A DNA stretch of 64,000 nucleotides from Bradyrhizobium cytisi. Its GTDB lineage: Bacteria > Pseudomonadota > Alphaproteobacteria > Rhizobiales > Xanthobacteraceae. The position numbers were made by a program, and so were the translations under genes. Position 1 is the first letter of the stretch. Each line of letters opens with the position of its first letter. The DNA lies in NCBI RefSeq assembly GCF_008123515.1, contig NZ_VSSR01000001.1:87321-151320 (forward strand). The letters are read 5' to 3'. Shown in pieces: positions 19,971 through 29,134 of this stretch. The notes beneath the pieces are model-generated. The model was not told the DNA's origin. It did not search any database and saw nothing but the letters and a program-made list of their open reading frames with translations.

Positions 19971-22019
19971 TCAGACGTCGAGCAGCTCTTCGCTCGCGAA
20001 CTCGGCCTTGTCGGAGATGAAGGCGAAGCGCGCTTCGGCCTTGGTGCCCATCAGGCGTTCGACGGAATCCGCCGTGGTGTCGCGATCGTCGGCGAGCAGG
20101 ACGACTTTCAGCATGGTCCGCTTGGCAGGATCCATGGTGGTCTCCTTGAGCTGCGCCGGCATCATCTCGCCGAGGCCTTTGAAGCGGTTCACCTCGACCT
20201 TGGCGTTGGCATTGAATTCGCTTTTGATCAGCGCTTCCTTGTGCGCGTCGTCGCGTGCGTAGACCGACTTCGATCCATGCGTCAGCTTGTAGAGCGGCGG
20301 CACTGCGAGGAAGAGATGCCCCTCGTCGATCAGCCGCGGCATCTGCCGGTAGAAGAACGTGATCAGCAGCGACGCGATGTGGGCGCCGTCGACGTCGGCG
20401 TCGGTCATGATGATGATGCGCTGATAGCGCAAATCCTCTTCACGATACTGCGCGAGCATGCCGCAGCCGATCGCCTGCACCAGGTCGGCGAGTTGGGTGT
20501 TCGCCGTCAGCTTGTCCTTGCCGGCGGAGGCGACGTTGAGGATCTTGCCGCGCAGCGGCAGCACGGCCTGGGTCTTGCGATCGCGCGCCTGCTTGGCGCT
20601 GCCGCCGGCCGAGTCGCCCTCGACGATGAAGAGTTCCGAGCCGTCCAAGCCCGCATCGCTGCAGTCGGCGAGCTTGCCGGGCAGGCGCAGCTTCTTGCCT
20701 GCGGTTTTCCGCGCGGTCTCTTTCTCTTGCCGCCGGCGCAGCCGCTCCTCGGCGCGGTCGATGACGAAATCGAGCAGCCGGTTGGCCATGTTCGGATTGC
20801 CCGACAGCCAATGGTCGAACGGATCCTTCATCGCCTGCTCGACGATGCGCTGCGCTTCGGCGGTGGCGAGACGATCCTTGGTCTGGCCCTGGAATTCAGG
20901 CTCGCGCACGAACACGGACAGCATCACGGCGGCGCCCACCATCACGTCTTCCGAGGTGATGGACGAGGCGCGCTTGCCCTGACCGACGCGTTCGGCGTGA
21001 TCCTTCAGGCCGCGCAACAGCGCGCTGCGCAGGCCGGATTCGTGCGTGCCGCCATCGGGCGTCGGTACGGTGTTGGTGTAGGAGGAGAGGAAGCCGTCGG
21101 CATCCGCCGTCCAGGCCACGGCCCATTCGCAGGCGCCATGCGCGCCGTTGCGGCCCGACTTGCCGGAGAAGATGTCGGGATGCACCAGCGTGTCGGCGTG
21201 GATCGCCGCCGCCAGATAGTCCTTCAGGCCGCCGGGGAAGTGGAAGGTCGCTTCCGGCGGAACATCCTCGACGCCCTTGAGCAGCTCGGGCGCGCAGTTC
21301 CAGCGGATCTCGACGCCGCCGAACAGATAGGCCTTCGAGCGCGTCATCTTGAACAGGCGCTGCGGCTTGAACGCGGCCTTGGCGCCGAAGATGTCGGTGT
21401 CGGGCTTGAACCGCACGCGCGTGCCGCGGCGGTTGTTGACCTTGCCGAGATCCTCGAGCTTGCCCTTGGGATGGCCGCGCTCGAACGTCATGCGATGCAG
21501 CTTCTGGCCGCGCGCGACCTCGACCTCGAGCAGCGAGGAGAGCGCGTTCACCACGGAGATGCCGACGCCGTGCAGACCGCCGGAGGTCTCGTAGACCTTG
21601 CTGTCGAACTTGCCGCCCGAATGCAGCGTGCACATGATGACTTCAAGCGCCGACTTCTTCGGAAACTTCGGATGCGGATCGATCGGGATGCCGCGGCCGT
21701 TGTCGGTGACGGTGAGGAAGCCGTCCGCGGAGAGCTCGACGCCGATGAAGGTCGCGTGTCCGGCCAGCGCCTCGTCCATCGAGTTGTCGATGACTTCGGC
21801 GAAGAGGTGATGCAGTGCCTTCTCGTCGGTGCCGCCGATATACATGCCGGGCCGGCGCCGCACCGGCTCCAGGCCTTCGAGCACCTCGATGTCGGCGGCC
21901 GTGTAATCGGCCTCGCCGCCGGTTCCGCGCGGCGCTGCCTTCGTGGCGGCTGTGCGCCCCTTCGGCTCATTGCCGTCGAACAGGTCGTCTTTGGCTTTTG
22001 TTTTCAATTGCTTGGACAT
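19971..22019 (-). CDS. parE: DNA topoisomerase IV subunit B
   Basis: 682-residue ATPase subunit that, with ParC, unlinks daughter chromosomes. The GHKL ATP site is shown by [23 protein letters not shown] and the GGLHGVG box. The TOPRIM part begins with [20 protein letters not shown] and has [14 protein letters not shown]. The segment [19 protein letters not shown] is typical. [13 protein letters not shown] and the overall length favour ParE over GyrB, which is longer in this group. A lysine-rich lead of about 30 residues precedes the domain. Confidence 0.95.
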   Translation of the reverse strand: MSKQLKTKAKDDLFDGNEPKGRTAATKAAPRGTGGEADYTAADIEVLEGLEPVRRRPGMYIGGTDEKALHHLFAEVIDNSMDEALAGHATFIGVELSADGFLTVTDNGRGIPIDPHPKFPKKSALEVIMCTLHSGGKFDSKVYETSGGLHGVGISVVNALSSLLEVEVARGQKLHRMTFERGHPKGKLEDLGKVNNRRGTRVRFKPDTDIFGAKAAFKPQRLFKMTRSKAYLFGGVEIRWNCAPELLKGVEDVPPEATFHFPGGLKDYLAAAIHADTLVHPDIFSGKSGRNGAHGACEWAVAWTADADGFLSSYTNTVPTPDGGTHESGLRSALLRGLKDHAERVGQGKRASSITSEDVMVGAAVMLSVFVREPEFQGQTKDRLATAEAQRIVEQAMKDPFDHWLSGNPNMANRLLDFVIDRAEERLRRRQEKETARKTAGKKLRLPGKLADCSDAGLDGSELFIVEGDSAGGSAKQARDRKTQAVLPLRGKILNVASAGKDKLTANTQLADLVQAIGCGMLAQYREEDLRYQRIIIMTDADVDGAHIASLLITFFYRQMPRLIDEGHLFLAVPPLYKLTHGSKSVYARDDAHKEALIKSEFNANAKVEVNRFKGLGEMMPAQLKETTMDPAKRTMLKVVLLADDRDTTADSVERLMGTKAEARFAFISDKAEFASEELLDV

Positions 22020-22291
22020 ATATCTTGATGCGTTTTGATGGCCGCGAAGGCAGCGAATCGGTTGGCCCGACTATGCCACTTCTGGCTTCGAAAGGTTATC
22101 GCAGCACCGGCCGGGCGCTGTGGGTGGGAGCTAATGCCGGCGAATTTACGCCGCAAGCTAACCAAATCCCGGCAATTTGAGGCTTCGGTCCGGCCGGAGC
22201 CGGCTTTGTGACTTGATGTCACACAAGTCCCTGGCTTACCAGTGCTTTTCACGAGCAGCACCTCAAGGCGGGGCGGGAAGGCTATTCTGGA

Positions 22292-22822
22292 ATGGAGCAG
22301 TACGCGCACGCACTGGCCGATTTCGTGCGCCTCCATCAGGCTTGGGCTGCGCCGATCGTGTTCTTGCTGGCGTTCGGGGAATCGCTGGCCTTCATCTCGC
22401 TGTTGATCCCGGCCTGGGGGGCGCTGGTCGCCATCGGCGCGCTGATCGGGGCGAGCGGCATCAGCTTCTATCCGATCTGGATTGCCGGCGCGATCGGTGC
22501 TGCCCTCGGCGACTGGGTCTCCTACTGGTTCGGCTACCGCTACAAGGAGCAGGTCGCGCAGATGTGGCCGCTCTCGCGCTATCCGGAAATCCTGCCCAGG
22601 GGCGAGGCGTTCGTGCGGAGCTGGGGCGTGCCCAGCATCTTCATCGGCCGCTTCTTCGGACCTTTGCGCGCCTCCGTGCCGCTCGCGGCCGGCATTTTCG
22701 AGATGCCTTACTGGAGCTTTCAGGCCGCCAATTTCGCCTCCGCGCTGGTCTGGTCGGCGGCGCTCCTGCTGTTCGGCGATGTGATCGCGACGATCATGGA
22801 ATGGCTCTGGCGCGTGATCTGA
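22292..22822 (+). CDS. DedA-family membrane protein
   Basis: 176-residue inner-membrane protein of the DedA/VTT superfamily, now linked to lipid carrier flipping and membrane homeostasis. It has the conserved FGESLAFISLLIPAW segment, GALIGASG, GDWVSYWFGYRY and the FIGRFFGPLRASVPLAAG region with the key arginines. Four to five hydrophobic segments are visible. The start ATG 22292 follows a weak purine run (GGGAAGG). Confidence 0.9.
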   Translation: MEQYAHALADFVRLHQAWAAPIVFLLAFGESLAFISLLIPAWGALVAIGALIGASGISFYPIWIAGAIGAALGDWVSYWFGYRYKEQVAQMWPLSRYPEILPRGEAFVRSWGVPSIFIGRFFGPLRASVPLAAGIFEMPYWSFQAANFASALVWSAALLLFGDVIATIMEWLWRVI

Positions 22823-22947
22823 GCGAGACCGGGACAGGTTGACGCCCGCAGGGCGGAATAAATTTAAAAGTCGTTCTTTTCGAGAGTGCGGCTGGTAATT
22901 TTCGCCTGCTAGTTGAGTTGCCGACTTAACGGCCGAGCGCTCAGCAT

Positions 22948-25542
22948 ATGATCGTACGCGTTTGTTCAGCTTTCCTGGTGGCGTTGCTCCTCGCGTCGCC
23001 ATGCATGAAATCGTATGCCGCTGAATCATCCGCCGCTGATCGGCCCGGCTGGGTCGATCCGGGCTGGCGGCGAACGGTGGCGCGCTACGCCGTGACATTC
23101 GACGAGAAGGGGCTGAGCACGGAGGTCTTTGAGTTCGAAATCAAGGCGTTCGACGAGAAGGGCGCCGAGGCGATCGCGCAGCAGAGTTTTCAGTACAACA
23201 GCTATTTTGACGATTTGTCCTCGATGGCGCTTGCCACTCTCAAGGCCGATGGCACCGTGGTCGAGGTCGACGAGCGCGCCATCCGCGATCAACCGGCGTC
23301 GACAGATTCCTCGTCGCCCTATTTCGACGAGGTTCGGAACAGAATCATCGCCTATCCCCATGTTGCTCCCGGCGACAGCATCCGCGGGCGTCTGGTCTAC
23401 AAGGCGAAGCAGCCGAGATTTCCGGGTGAGTTTGCGCGCTCCTGGAGCGAGCCGGCGAGCCAGCCTCCCGAATTGCTCGAGGTGACCGTTGATGGACCGG
23501 CATCCAGGCCTTTGCGGGTCGCGTTGCGCAATGTCGAGCACCGTGAAGAGAGGGTGAACGATCGGATCGTCCATCACGTGCGCTTCCAGCAAGACGCGCC
23601 CAGACCCCGCCAGATCGACGACGAGACGCTCGCATTTGCCGAGCGTTTCGAGGTCAGCACGTTTGCCGACTATTCCGCTTTCGCGGCGATGCTGAACGCA
23701 CGCAACGCACCGATGGCGCGACCGGACGACAGGGTGACGCGACTGTCGCGGGAGATTGCCGGCGACGCCGTCGGCACGCGCGCGAAGGTCGAGCGCCTCT
23801 ACAATTGGGTGGCTCGAAACATCCGCTACGTCGGGATTGGACTCGAGGACGGCGGCTGGACGTCGCAGCCTGCCTCGGCTGTGCTGGCCTCGCGCTACGG
23901 CGATTGCAAGGCGCACGCGACGTTGTTCAAGGCGCTTCTTGCCGCCCAGGGCATCGAAGCCAATCTGGTCGCGGTGAACGCCGACGCAAGATACACGCTC
24001 ACCGAAATTGCCACGCCGAATTTCGACCACGCGATCGCTTATGTCCCGGAGATCGACCAATATCTCGATCCGACCGCGCCGCTGTTCGCTTTCGGCTCCC
24101 TGCCGCCGAACCTCGCGGGCAAGCCGGTTCTCAACATCGACAAGGGCACTTTGAGCCGCATTCCCATGGCTGGTCCGGAGCGCTTCCGGATGGCTGCGGA
24201 AACGGACTACGTCCTCGGCAATGATGGGAAACGCGAAGTCCGCTCGATCCTGTCTGGCACTGGCGTTGGCGCGCAAATAGGACGCACGCTCGCGCAGGGA
24301 TTGGATGATGAAGACCGGCGTATGGCCGCCAGAAAGCTGATCGAGCAGGCCGGTCTGACCGGCACCGGCGATTACACCTATCCAAATCCGCGCGAACTGA
24401 CAGACGACTACGCGATCACATCAACGTTCCAGATCAGCAAACCTGTCGATCTCGACCGGCCCGCGCGCATCAGGATGTTGCCTCTGACCGATCCAAGACA
24501 ATCGCTCCTGCGGTTGGTTGCGCGCCAGACGAATGGACGGCCTTTTGTTTGCCGACCGATGGAATACCGCGAGGTCGCTTCACTCACGGTCCCCGAAAAC
24601 ACATTCTTCTACGAGAAACCGGCACCGATCGCCTATTCGGCGACGTTCGAAGGCAGAACGGGCAACGCTGAAATCCACGGCCGGATCGAGGTGAATGGCA
24701 CCATCGCTGTCGATGGCCGAACTATCCGCTCCAATGCGCTTCTTCGCCTGACGCTCGACGCACCGGTCTGCCCGGCGGAGTTTGGTCCGGCTATCGAGAA
24801 GGGGTTCGATAAGCTCGACGAGTTCAAGTACGGGCTGATCGGCCTGACCCCGAAGGGAGCAGCCTCGGTTGTCGAGGTCAGCGCAGATTTCACCGACGGT
24901 GCGAACGCATATCTTGCTCACGATTTCCAACGCGCGATCGAGCGGTTGAGGCCGCTGGCCGAAATCGGCAATGCACGCGCGCAGTCCTATTTGGGCGCGA
25001 TGTACCGGGACGGAAATGGAACGAAGCGTAATCGCGCGGAGGCGATCAAGTGGTTTCGTCTCTCCGCCGAACAGGGCGATACCTACAGTCAGGAGCAACT
25101 TGCCTACCTCTACGAGACGGCCACAGGGACGGCTCGCGACGAAAAGCAGGCGGCCGAGTGGTACGGCAAGGCCGCGGATCAGGGCAATGCCTACAGCCAG
25201 ACCCGCCTTGCCGCCATGTACAGGGACGGACGAGGCGTTCCCCAGGACTTTGCCCTCGCTTTCGATCTGTTTTCGAAGGCGGCTGAGCAGGGCTCGACGT
25301 ACGCGCAGACGGGCCTCGGCCTGTTGCACATCAAGGGTGAGGGCGTGCCGCAGGACCTTGCCAAAGGCATTTCCCTGCTGCGCAAGGCCGCCGATCAGAA
25401 CGACGGCTGGGCCCAATACAATTTGGGGTGGGCCTTGAGAGTGGCACGGGTGTGCCGAAGGACACCCAGCAGGCAATCAATTGGTACAGCAAGGCATCGG
25501 CTCGTGGAAACGAGCAAGCAGGCGCTCATCTATATGAGCTGA
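22948..25542 (+). CDS. DUF3857/transglutaminase/Sel1-repeat protein, frameshifted at 3' end
   Basis: Exported protein read as 864 residues. Signal peptide 1-24; DUF3857 region at about 60-230; transglutaminase-like core with cysteine C320 (YGDCKAHATL), histidine in NFDHAIAYV and aspartate in YLDPTAP; a beta-rich middle; then Sel1 repeats from about 665. The last repeat breaks off at AQYNLGWAL near base 25437. The rest of the repeat continues in the -1 frame (SGTGVPKDTQQAINWY) to a stop at 25601. One missing G near 25437 explains this, and the written end of this frame (VARVCRRTPSR and onward) is artefact or mutant sequence. Confidence 0.8.
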   Translation: MIVRVCSAFLVALLLASPCMKSYAAESSAADRPGWVDPGWRRTVARYAVTFDEKGLSTEVFEFEIKAFDEKGAEAIAQQSFQYNSYFDDLSSMALATLKADGTVVEVDERAIRDQPASTDSSSPYFDEVRNRIIAYPHVAPGDSIRGRLVYKAKQPRFPGEFARSWSEPASQPPELLEVTVDGPASRPLRVALRNVEHREERVNDRIVHHVRFQQDAPRPRQIDDETLAFAERFEVSTFADYSAFAAMLNARNAPMARPDDRVTRLSREIAGDAVGTRAKVERLYNWVARNIRYVGIGLEDGGWTSQPASAVLASRYGDCKAHATLFKALLAAQGIEANLVAVNADARYTLTEIATPNFDHAIAYVPEIDQYLDPTAPLFAFGSLPPNLAGKPVLNIDKGTLSRIPMAGPERFRMAAETDYVLGNDGKREVRSILSGTGVGAQIGRTLAQGLDDEDRRMAARKLIEQAGLTGTGDYTYPNPRELTDDYAITSTFQISKPVDLDRPARIRMLPLTDPRQSLLRLVARQTNGRPFVCRPMEYREVASLTVPENTFFYEKPAPIAYSATFEGRTGNAEIHGRIEVNGTIAVDGRTIRSNALLRLTLDAPVCPAEFGPAIEKGFDKLDEFKYGLIGLTPKGAASVVEVSADFTDGANAYLAHDFQRAIERLRPLAEIGNARAQSYLGAMYRDGNGTKRNRAEAIKWFRLSAEQGDTYSQEQLAYLYETATGTARDEKQAAEWYGKAADQGNAYSQTRLAAMYRDGRGVPQDFALAFDLFSKAAEQGSTYAQTGLGLLHIKGEGVPQDLAKGISLLRKAADQNDGWAQYNLGWALRVARVCRRTPSRQSIGTARHRLVETSKQALIYMS

Positions 25543-25601
25543 CACGCGGTGGTTCCTTCTGGGGGACACTCTTCAGTCATCTCGGCCTGGTTAGGTGGTA
25601 G
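25437..25601 (+). other. True C terminus of the Sel1 protein in the shifted frame
   Basis: Reading from 25437 gives ESGTGVPKDTQQAINWYSKA, the missing half of a Sel1 repeat, then a short tail ending in HLGLVRW and TAG at 25599-25601. The match to the repeat consensus shows that this was the original reading frame. The protein would be 884 residues or so if one base were restored. Confidence 0.8.
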
Positions 25602-25858
25602 CGACCCAAAGGCTGCGGCGGGGCGGAATGACAGCTCCAAATCCTTGACGCCAGGCCGGTTTGGCCTTATAGCCCCGCGCCATGATCAACGCCGCGACCA
25701 TCCTGTTCGCCCGTCGCCGCCGCCGCTCTTTAGCGGTTTGGGCGGTCGATCGCGTTTGAGATCATCGTCTTTGCCGCTGGACCCGATCCGCGGCATTCTC
25801 TCTCCTGTCAGCGCGATCTGATCCGGCGGCCCCCAAGGAGGCCCAGCAGGAGACCACG

Positions 25859-26524
25859 ATGTACACGCCACCCTTTTTCAAGCCGGATCGCGCCGCAAGC
25901 CTGAAATTCGCAGGCGACCGCGGCTTCGGTACCATGTGCGCCTTCGACGGCCACAAGCCGGTCGCCTCGCCGCTGCCGTTCTATTTGACCTACGCCGCCG
26001 ACGGCACGCCGCAGGCCGCCTTTCATGCTGCACGTCACAATCCGCTGGTAAAGCTTGCGGACGGCGCAACGTCCTGGCTGCTCGCGATCAATGGCCCCGA
26101 TGCCTATGTATCGCCCGACTGGTACGTCTCGCCGGATCAGGTGCCGACCTGGCTCTACCAGTCGGTGCATCTGAGCGGCTCGGTGCGGCTGTTGTCGGAC
26201 GATGAGCTGGTGGTGCAGATCGATACGCTGAGCGACAAGTTCGAGAGCTGGCTGTTGCCGAAGACGCCGTGGAATTCGGCGAAGATGACTGCGGGCCGGT
26301 TCGAAGCGATGAAGAAGGCGATCGTGGGTCTGGTCATGACGGTTGAAGAGGTCGAAGGCAGCTTCAAGCTCAATCAGCACAAGTCCGACGCCGATTATAC
26401 GGCGATCGCGACTGCGCTCGGCGAGGGCGATGCCGACGCGAAGCAGATTTCACAGTTGATGCGGCAGGCAAGGCCGCAAGCTTTTGCAGACGACACGAAC
26501 AAGCTCGAAAGGAGCGTGCCATGA
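25859..26524 (+). CDS. PaiB-like FMN-binding protein
   Basis: 221 residues matching the PaiB/FMN-binding split-barrel family. The [11 protein letters not shown] start, [22 protein letters not shown], the [15 protein letters not shown] segment and the closing [13 protein letters not shown] are typical. Bacillus PaiB was described as a regulator of protease and sporulation genes; in other bacteria the role is unclear. Its stop overlaps the argC start by ATGA, so the two are likely made from one message. Confidence 0.87.
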   Translation: MYTPPFFKPDRAASLKFAGDRGFGTMCAFDGHKPVASPLPFYLTYAADGTPQAAFHAARHNPLVKLADGATSWLLAINGPDAYVSPDWYVSPDQVPTWLYQSVHLSGSVRLLSDDELVVQIDTLSDKFESWLLPKTPWNSAKMTAGRFEAMKKAIVGLVMTVEEVEGSFKLNQHKSDADYTAIATALGEGDADAKQISQLMRQARPQAFADDTNKLERSVP

Positions 26525-27519
26525 GCCTTTCTGAAACCAGCCTCGTTGACACCAAGGACGCCCCGAAGTCAGCTGCCGCCAGCAGGCCCGCCACCGTCTT
26601 CGTCGATGGCGGCTCCGGCACCACCGGCCTCGGCATCAACGAGCGGCTCAAGCTTCAGAACGATGTCGTGGTGAAGACCATCGCCGACGACAAGCGCAAG
26701 GATCCGGCGGCCAAGAAGGCGCTGATGGAGGAGGTGGATCTCGTCATCCTCTGCCTGCCTGATGATGCCGCCAAGGAGACGGTGGCGCTGATCGACAGCA
26801 TGGGCGATGCGGGGCCGAAGGTGCTGGACGCCTCGACCGCCTACCGCGTCGCGCCGGACTGGGCCTACGGTTTTCCGGAACTGGCACCGGACCAGGCCGG
26901 CAAGATCAAGGCCGCGAAGAAGGTCTCCAATCCCGGCTGCTATCCGACCGGCGGCATTGCGCTGCTGCGGCCGATCGTCGATGCCGGCCTGTTGCCGCCC
27001 GATTATCCCATCAGCGTCAACGCGGTGAGTGGCTATTCCGGCGGCGGCAAGTCGATGATCGCGAGCTTCGAAGACGGCAGCGCGCCGTCGTTCGAGCTCT
27101 ATGGCCTCGGCTTCGAGCACAAGCATCTGCCGGAGCTGCAGCTCTATTCGAACCTGACGCGGCGGCCGATCTTCATTCCCTCGGTCGGCAATTACCGGCA
27201 GGGCATGCTGGTCTCGATCCCGCTCCAGCTCGACGCGCTGCCGGGCAAGCCGAGCGGCGCCGACCTTCAGGCCACGCTCGCCAAACGCTACGCGGGCTCA
27301 AGACACGTCTCGGCGATGCCGCTCCAGAATGAGGCGTCGAAGGGCGGCCGGCTCGAGCCGGAAGCGCTCAACGAGACCAACATGCTCGAGCTCTACGTCT
27401 TCGCCAGCGACAAGTACCATCAGGCGGTGCTGGTCGCGCGGCTGGACAATCTCGGCAAGGGTGCGTCAGGCGCGGCCGTGCAGAACATGCGGCTGATGCT
27501 CGGCATGGCGGACGTGTAA
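26521..27519 (+). CDS. argC: N-acetyl-gamma-glutamyl-phosphate reductase, type 2
   Basis: NADPH enzyme of arginine synthesis, 332 residues, of the shorter type 2 class common in alphaproteobacteria. The nucleotide-binding [12 protein letters not shown] and the catalytic cysteine in [12 protein letters not shown] (C140) are intact, as are [11 protein letters not shown] and the [18 protein letters not shown] region. The first 22 residues are a variable lead. Coupling to the PaiB-like gene is unusual and its meaning is unknown. Confidence 0.94.
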   Translation: MSLSETSLVDTKDAPKSAAASRPATVFVDGGSGTTGLGINERLKLQNDVVVKTIADDKRKDPAAKKALMEEVDLVILCLPDDAAKETVALIDSMGDAGPKVLDASTAYRVAPDWAYGFPELAPDQAGKIKAAKKVSNPGCYPTGGIALLRPIVDAGLLPPDYPISVNAVSGYSGGGKSMIASFEDGSAPSFELYGLGFEHKHLPELQLYSNLTRRPIFIPSVGNYRQGMLVSIPLQLDALPGKPSGADLQATLAKRYAGSRHVSAMPLQNEASKGGRLEPEALNETNMLELYVFASDKYHQAVLVARLDNLGKGASGAAVQNMRLMLGMADV

Positions 27520-27528
27520 GGCACGGCC

Positions 27529-27640
27529 GTGCCCCGGACGCAGCGCAGCACTTCTTCAGTGATGCGCTGCCGAGCCGGGGCCATCTTCTTGCTTGGTCTG
27601 CTTTCTGCGTCCCGGCTCGCGCTTCGCGCGTCCGAGACAC
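27529..27640. repeat. Dispersed intergenic palindrome, copy 2
   Basis: The outer arms GTGCCCCGGACGC and GCGTCCGAGACAC pair at 11 of 13 positions, with an inner CCGAGCCGGGG and CCCGGCTCGCG pair. It sits between the argC stop and the convergent barrel gene and may serve as a two-way terminator. Confidence 0.6.
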
Positions 27641-27646
27641 CAAGCC

Positions 27647-28423
27647 TCAGTACTTCGCGACGACCGGGCCACCGAACCGGTAGTTGATGCGCGCGGTGAT
27701 CAGGTCGACATCCTGACGGATGCTATCAGTGCGCGAGAACGCACCGGCAGGCACCGCCGGCGCCAGCACGCCATTGGCCGTGAGGGTGACGTCGTGCCGG
27801 CCCATGAACAGGTGGTCGTATTCGAGGCCGACCGACCAGTTCTGGGCAAAGCCATATTCGAAGCCGACGCCGACCGTACCGCCCCAGCGGGTGTCGTTCG
27901 CGCGATCGAACTCGGCGCCGGCCAGTCCGCCCGTACCGATCCCGCGGTATTGATTGCTGGTGACCGCGGCGCCGCCCTTCACATAAAGCAGCGCATTATT
28001 CCAGGCGTAGCCGACCTGGCCGGTGAACAGTCCGAAGGCGTCGATATGGGTGCGGTTCGCGACGCCGAACACCGTGCTGGCATTCCGGCCCGAGAGGTCG
28101 GCCCAGTCGCCCTGAGCCTCAAGACCGAACACCAAGGCGCTGCTCTGCCAGCGATAGCCGATCTGGCCACCGGCGACGGCGCCGGTCGCATCATGGCAGC
28201 CTTCGGCGATGCCGGCCGGGAAACCGGCAGTCCCGTCCCAGCAATTCCGCGACGTGCCATAGCCGCCGTTGGCGCCGATGTAGAAGCCGCTCCAATCATA
28301 GACCGCGGCGATCATCGGCGGTGCCTTGGTGTAGGGGCGAGCGGCGAGATCGGCGGCGTTGGCCTGGGTCGCGACGGCGGCGAGCGCGAGCGCGCCGAGC
28401 GCGGATACAACCTTCAAATTCAT
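27647..28423 (-). CDS. Outer-membrane beta-barrel protein, Omp25/Omp31-like (copy 3)
   Basis: 258 residues: signal peptide 1-23, mature start ADLAARPYTKAPP, then barrel segments including DWSGFYIGANGGYG, GGQIGYRWQ, GLEYDHLFMG and a C-terminal GGPVVAKY. One loop carries two cysteines (SRNCWDGTAG and EGCHDATG) that could form a disulfide; the other two copies lack them. ATG 28423 is supported by GGGAAGAC upstream. Confidence 0.9.
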   Translation of the reverse strand: MNLKVVSALGALALAAVATQANAADLAARPYTKAPPMIAAVYDWSGFYIGANGGYGTSRNCWDGTAGFPAGIAEGCHDATGAVAGGQIGYRWQSSALVFGLEAQGDWADLSGRNASTVFGVANRTHIDAFGLFTGQVGYAWNNALLYVKGGAAVTSNQYRGIGTGGLAGAEFDRANDTRWGGTVGVGFEYGFAQNWSVGLEYDHLFMGRHDVTLTANGVLAPAVPAGAFSRTDSIRQDVDLITARINYRFGGPVVAKY

Positions 28424-28677
28424 GTCTTCCCCGAATCTATCAATTGCGATGCGCAAATATACATGGGGATGGGCGACAACTTGTATGTGCAAACCGGAGC
28501 GATGCTGATTCTCTGGAAGTGTCGTCTCTCGGCAACACCTGCGGTTCCCACGTGGCTGCCTTGGGAGTAGGCAGTTTGTCGGCAGCCTGCCGACACGAGT
28601 GTCGCCGTGGACGAAGCTACATTGCAAATTTTGGAGAAAATCCCGGCTGGCGTTGCCGCGTGATCGGGACGCTGGTG

Positions 28678-29076
28678 TCAAACCAGCTTGAAGACCGCCA
28701 GCACCAGCACGGCCTGCGCGAGGAAGCCGACGGTGAAGGCGAGGGTGCGGAACACCGGAATGCCGAGCGCATAGACGATCAGATGCGCGACGCGCGACCA
28801 GAAATAGACGACGCAGGCGAGCACCGTCCATTTCGAGGAATAGTCGACCGCGTTCAGGATCAGCACCAGCGGGGCGAACAGCACGAGGTTCTCGACCGCG
28901 TTGTCGTGCGCGAACATCAGGCGGTTCGCCCACTCCGACTGCGGCTTGTCGCCGCGCGAGGGGTTGGCCATCGCGCCGCTGAGCCCGCGAATCTGGCAGC
29001 GGTTGATGGTGTAGGGAATCCAGAGGATCCCGGTCAGGATCACCGTGCAGGTCAGCCAGAACAATTCACGCGTCAT
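28678..29076 (-). CDS. MAPEG-family membrane protein
   Basis: 132 residues with four hydrophobic segments and the MAPEG hallmarks NRLMFAHDNAVENLVLFAPL and the later YFWSRVAHLIVYALG. Eukaryotic members act on eicosanoids and glutathione; bacterial members are mostly uncharacterised. It lies 58 bases downstream of phaC on the same strand and may be carried on its transcript. Confidence 0.87.
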   Translation of the reverse strand: MTRELFWLTCTVILTGILWIPYTINRCQIRGLSGAMANPSRGDKPQSEWANRLMFAHDNAVENLVLFAPLVLILNAVDYSSKWTVLACVVYFWSRVAHLIVYALGIPVFRTLAFTVGFLAQAVLVLAVFKLV

Positions 29077-29134
29077 AACCCGGTCCCCTTCAAAATCGAT
29101 GTCGTGAGCTTATACGAAAGTGCGCGCCGTTGCG

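Noticed and set aside
20241..22028. 595-residue plus-strand frame opposite parE
   Set aside because: No recognisable motifs; parE on the minus strand is complete with ATPase and TOPRIM motifs.
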